A DNA stretch of 10,024 nt from Gammaproteobacteria bacterium (GTDB lineage Bacteria > Pseudomonadota > Gammaproteobacteria > GRL18). The notes beneath the pieces were generated by a model. That model saw only the letters and a list, made by a program, of their open reading frames with translations, searched no databases and was not told where the DNA came from. Positions within the stretch are counted from its first letter, which is position 1; every line of letters begins with the position of its first letter. The stretch spans positions 1 through 10,024 of the forward strand of contig DAOVUK010000073.1 in assembly GCA_030632625.1 (NCBI GenBank), in the 5' to 3' direction. Position numbers and translations under genes: made by a program. Of the stretch, positions 7,306-10,024 are shown piece after piece.

Positions 7306-9624
7306 TTATGCCACCACTTTATTTCTGCCGCTTGATTTTGCTTCATAAAGTTTTTTATCTGCTGTTTTGATTGTATGATTGATATCATCTCCTTCTTCGT
7401 AAATAGCGACACCAAAACTACAGGTTAATTTTTCAATATCTGTAAATTGATGATGTTCAATAATGGATCGAGTATATTCTGCTTGTTTGTGAATGTCCTG
7501 AAGGGAGTCAGTGGAGGTAATAATGAGAAATTCTTCACCACCCCAACGAATAAGCGGATCATTTTCTCTGATGTGTTTTTTTACCAGAAGAACAAGTGCT
7601 TTTAAAATATTATCTCCCACCTTGTGTCCATAGTTATCATTAATCTGTTTAAAGTGATCGATATCAAAAAATATGACCCCCGTTTTTTTGTGCTCGTTTT
7701 TATTCAATTCAATAATGTTTTTAATTGAGTTATCAAAATAAACACGGTTAAATGCAGCGGTTAAAGGATCGTGTATCGCCTGTTTTTGCAGCTGAAGTTT
7801 TTCAATCATATTATCGCTAATATCACTAAAGTTGATAACATAAGAATCTGAGTTAAATTGATTTATAGAGACTGTAAACGCATGAGGTACGGAACTTTTA
7901 TCCAGTATAGAGACTATTCTCTGTCTGCCGGGTAAGTTTAATAAACTTTCAATCCAGTTTTGTTCTCCCTCTGACACCTTGTCTCTGTGAAAAAAGCTGT
8001 CATTATTGATAAATCTATCAATAATGCAATTGTAATCTTTTAAAAATTCATTCAAATTTTCATAGCCAAAGAAATCGAAGAATTTTTTATTGGCAAAATT
8101 AATTTTAAGACTATTAGTTAATATAACAATAGAATCCTGAATATCTATAAATTTTTGCAGCTTCTGAAATAATTTTTTTTCATAACTGATTATTTCTGTA
8201 ATATTATGAATGGTACCAATTATTTTTAATAGTCTACCGTGATGATCAAATTCATACTTGCCTGTTTCATGCACATATCGAATGCCGCCATCCTTCCGAA
8301 TAAGTCTGTAATGAATATGATAAGCCGATTTTTTTGCCAATGAATGCCTGTAAGTTTCTATCACCCTGTTTTTATCTTCAGGATGTATGAAATCTAAAAA
8401 ATGTTTAAAACAGGGTTCAAATGACTGAGGTTTATTGCCAAAAATATTAAAAACTTCATCACTCCAGTAAAGTTTATTTTGTATTAAATCCCGCTCCCAT
8501 GATCCCAGGTGGGCTGTATTTTGTGCGGCACTCATAGATAATGCAATGGCTTCTAACTTTTCCAGCTTTTTCTGGTGCAATTGTGATTTATTTCTTTGAG
8601 TAATGATGATAATGACCAGAACAGCTATAACCAACATGATAGCGAGGCCAGATAAAATATAATTATGATAAGTTTTTTCTATCTCAACAATATCGTTTAG
8701 TTGGCCGAATGAAACAATGTAAGCAGCCGGTTTGTTCTCGGTATCTTTGATCGCTAAAAAATTAACCACATAACCCTTTTTTTTATAAATAATGGGTACA
8801 CTAAAGTTATCTTTTTGATGCAGTAACTGCTTGAAATTATGACTTTTTTTTGTTAATGCAGTTAATTGAGCAATAAAAGGATTATTTTGTATTTTATGCG
8901 TTATTTTTGACAGTTTAGGATTTTCAATATAGAGCTTGCTATCAAAATCAGAGGTCTGAAAAAGAGCTTTATATTGTTTAAATACTTTATCGTAACTGAT
9001 TTCTTTTTCTAAAATTAATTGATGGGCATAAAAAGACAGTATGTTTGTAAGCTTTTTTTCTATCCCTTCAAAAGAAATAGAAAATTCAACACTGCCTAAA
9101 TGTTCCTTATTACTAATAATAGGAAAAACATATCGATAACCGGGGTAAGCTCTTCCACCTTCAAAGCCGGTCACCTTCTGCAGCTTTGTATTAGCCAGCC
9201 AGATAGACTTTCTAACGTTTATTAGAGAGTCACCGCTTTTATAAGGGAGATGAAACCTGAGCAGGCTATTACCTTCAATCGTATGAAAATGAAACTGCCT
9301 GACATTAAATGTTTTAAGTTGCTGATATTCCTTATAAAGTAATCTGTAGAGTTCACCCCGTAATATTGCCTGTTGTTCTTTATTTGCATGCTTAAAATCT
9401 TTTAAAATATTCACAACATTAGAATTATTTATGATACTGAGAAAATGTCTTTCTGATGTTACCTGATAGGTATCAATAATGGCTTTATACGCTGTACTGG
9501 TGAGTACTAAAGTTTGATTGGCCAGATTTTGTATGACCGTGTTTTTTGACTGCTGCAGATACTGATAAAAAATCAGTGTCAAAAATGAGATAATAATCAG
9601 TGTAAGTACAATTTTTAACTTCAC
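7306..9624 (-). CDS. Membrane diguanylate cyclase: dCache_3-like sensor, two PAS domains, GGDEF
   Basis: A 772-residue signalling enzyme making c-di-GMP. TM1 is at about 4-22. A large periplasmic domain (about 25-320) has RQFHFHTIEGNSLLRFHLP, GDSLINVRKSI and VTGFEGGRAYPGYRYVFPI ... HLGSVEF, the characteristic core of dCache_3 sensors. TM2 is about 323-342. A short helical linker leads to PAS1 with its PAC segment (about 365-478: GSWERDL, YWSDEVFNIFG, FIHPEDK, YRLIRKDGGIRYVHE, IIGTIHNITE), and then PAS2 (about 485-605: NFANKKFFDFFGYENLNEF). The GGDEF domain (about 617-772) has GGEEF at 695-699, FDIDHFK, and an intact I-site RxxD (R686-D689) five residues ahead. DPLTAAFNR replaces the usual DPLTGAYNR. 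The start is GTG, overlapping the upstream TGA as GTGA; AGGG lies about 10 bases upstream, supporting it. It is convergent with the smaller cyclase. Tight coupling to a PhnD-like binding protein suggests that protein supplies its input (inference). Ligand unknown. Confidence 0.94.
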   Translation of the reverse strand: MKLKIVLTLIIISFLTLIFYQYLQQSKNTVIQNLANQTLVLTSTAYKAIIDTYQVTSERHFLSIINNSNVVNILKDFKHANKEQQAILRGELYRLLYKEYQQLKTFNVRQFHFHTIEGNSLLRFHLPYKSGDSLINVRKSIWLANTKLQKVTGFEGGRAYPGYRYVFPIISNKEHLGSVEFSISFEGIEKKLTNILSFYAHQLILEKEISYDKVFKQYKALFQTSDFDSKLYIENPKLSKITHKIQNNPFIAQLTALTKKSHNFKQLLHQKDNFSVPIIYKKKGYVVNFLAIKDTENKPAAYIVSFGQLNDIVEIEKTYHNYILSGLAIMLVIAVLVIIIITQRNKSQLHQKKLEKLEAIALSMSAAQNTAHLGSWERDLIQNKLYWSDEVFNIFGNKPQSFEPCFKHFLDFIHPEDKNRVIETYRHSLAKKSAYHIHYRLIRKDGGIRYVHETGKYEFDHHGRLLKIIGTIHNITEIISYEKKLFQKLQKFIDIQDSIVILTNSLKINFANKKFFDFFGYENLNEFLKDYNCIIDRFINNDSFFHRDKVSEGEQNWIESLLNLPGRQRIVSILDKSSVPHAFTVSINQFNSDSYVINFSDISDNMIEKLQLQKQAIHDPLTAAFNRVYFDNSIKNIIELNKNEHKKTGVIFFDIDHFKQINDNYGHKVGDNILKALVLLVKKHIRENDPLIRWGGEEFLIITSTDSLQDIHKQAEYTRSIIEHHQFTDIEKLTCSFGVAIYEEGDDINHTIKTADKKLYEAKSSGRNKVVA

Positions 9625-10024
9625 TTGATATTACCCTGCTGCGGAATATCAATACTAATATCCAGAGCAGCATAATCTTTTATGTTTACCTTTGTTATCC
9701 CATGTGACATGAATCCTTCCCAGGACTTGATGGTCTCTTGTGGAACAGCAAGTAAGCTGTTGCGAATATCATCAATCTGTTGTTGTGATAGCGTTTTTTT
9801 GTTTGCCACCAGGCTCAAACCTGGAAGCTCATCACTCTGTGCAATAATTTCCATACCAAGAGATTCGAATTGACCGGCAATAGTATCTTTTGCTCCGGCG
9901 ATTAAAAATTCACCCTGTAAAACGGCCAATAGTGCATTGGTATGAGACATTGTATAGCGGTATTTCTGCTGTTTTAAATCGATACCAAACTTGTCTTTTA
10001 ATAGCTTGCTGGTCATAAAATAGC
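9621..10024 (-). CDS. PhnD-like periplasmic substrate-binding protein, C-terminal part, 5'-truncated
   Basis: Only the C-terminal 130-odd residues are present; the frame continues open (YF before the methionine at 10016-10014) to the window edge, so that ATG is probably internal. The visible part resembles the second lobe of phosphate/phosphite/phosphonate-binding proteins (PhnD-like, PF12974): MTSKLLKDKFGIDL, then YTMSHTNALLAVLQGEFLIAG, matching the family pattern of a mature ...GI..... F..SH..A..AV..G..DAG. A late LSQQQIDDIRNSLLAVP helix fits as well. In ABC importers such a protein delivers ligand to a permease, but here the next gene, overlapping by 4 bp, is a diguanylate cyclase with a periplasmic sensor. 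A sensory role is therefore more likely than transport, though upstream genes are unseen. The ligand cannot be deduced, and many PhnD-like proteins do not bind phosphonates. Family call is fairly confident; function is open. Confidence 0.72.
   Translation of the reverse strand, partial: YFMTSKLLKDKFGIDLKQQKYRYTMSHTNALLAVLQGEFLIAGAKDTIAGQFESLGMEIIAQSDELPGLSLVANKKTLSQQQIDDIRNSLLAVPQETIKSWEGFMSHGITKVNIKDYAALDISIDIPQQGNIK

Overview
The window looks like a gammaproteobacterial chromosome. The adaptor/RND pair, the envelope-sensing diguanylate cyclases and the tight gene packing all point that way. Base composition is moderately AT-rich by eye, especially in the right half. An environmental lineage such as a sulfur oxidiser or methanotroph is plausible, but nothing here fixes the genus.

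Left part (1-5570, + strand): an efflux-type operon. It opens with a 5'-truncated periplasmic adaptor (membrane fusion protein). Next is a full-length RND inner-membrane pump of 1119 residues, 29 bases downstream. A short CPA2-type cation/proton antiporter of 403 residues follows after 21 bases. Adaptor and pump should form the inner-membrane and periplasmic parts of a tripartite proton-driven exporter; the outer-membrane channel is not in the window. The antiporter exchanges cations for protons, so its co-transcription with a proton-consuming pump is functionally suggestive. The adaptor has two unusual insertions: a Met/Gly-rich tip and a 24-bp in-frame duplication rich in Lys/Arg.

Middle (5571-7163, + strand): a membrane-anchored diguanylate cyclase with a dCache-like periplasmic sensor and a GGEEF active site. 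It may have its own promoter.

7164-7305: a 142-bp spacer between convergent genes. It is almost filled by a heptanucleotide repeat element: two inverted units beside the left stop codon and a six-unit array beside the right one, joined by a long imperfect inverted repeat.

Right part (7306-10024, - strand): a second, larger diguanylate cyclase (dCache_3-like sensor, two PAS domains, GGEEF). It overlaps by 4 bp (GTGA) the end of a gene whose product resembles PhnD-type periplasmic substrate-binding proteins; that gene runs off the right edge. No ABC permease or ATPase is visible, and the binding protein is translationally coupled to a periplasmic-sensing cyclase. It may therefore act as a ligand-presenting co-receptor for c-di-GMP signalling rather than as a transporter part. 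That is an inference from gene arrangement.
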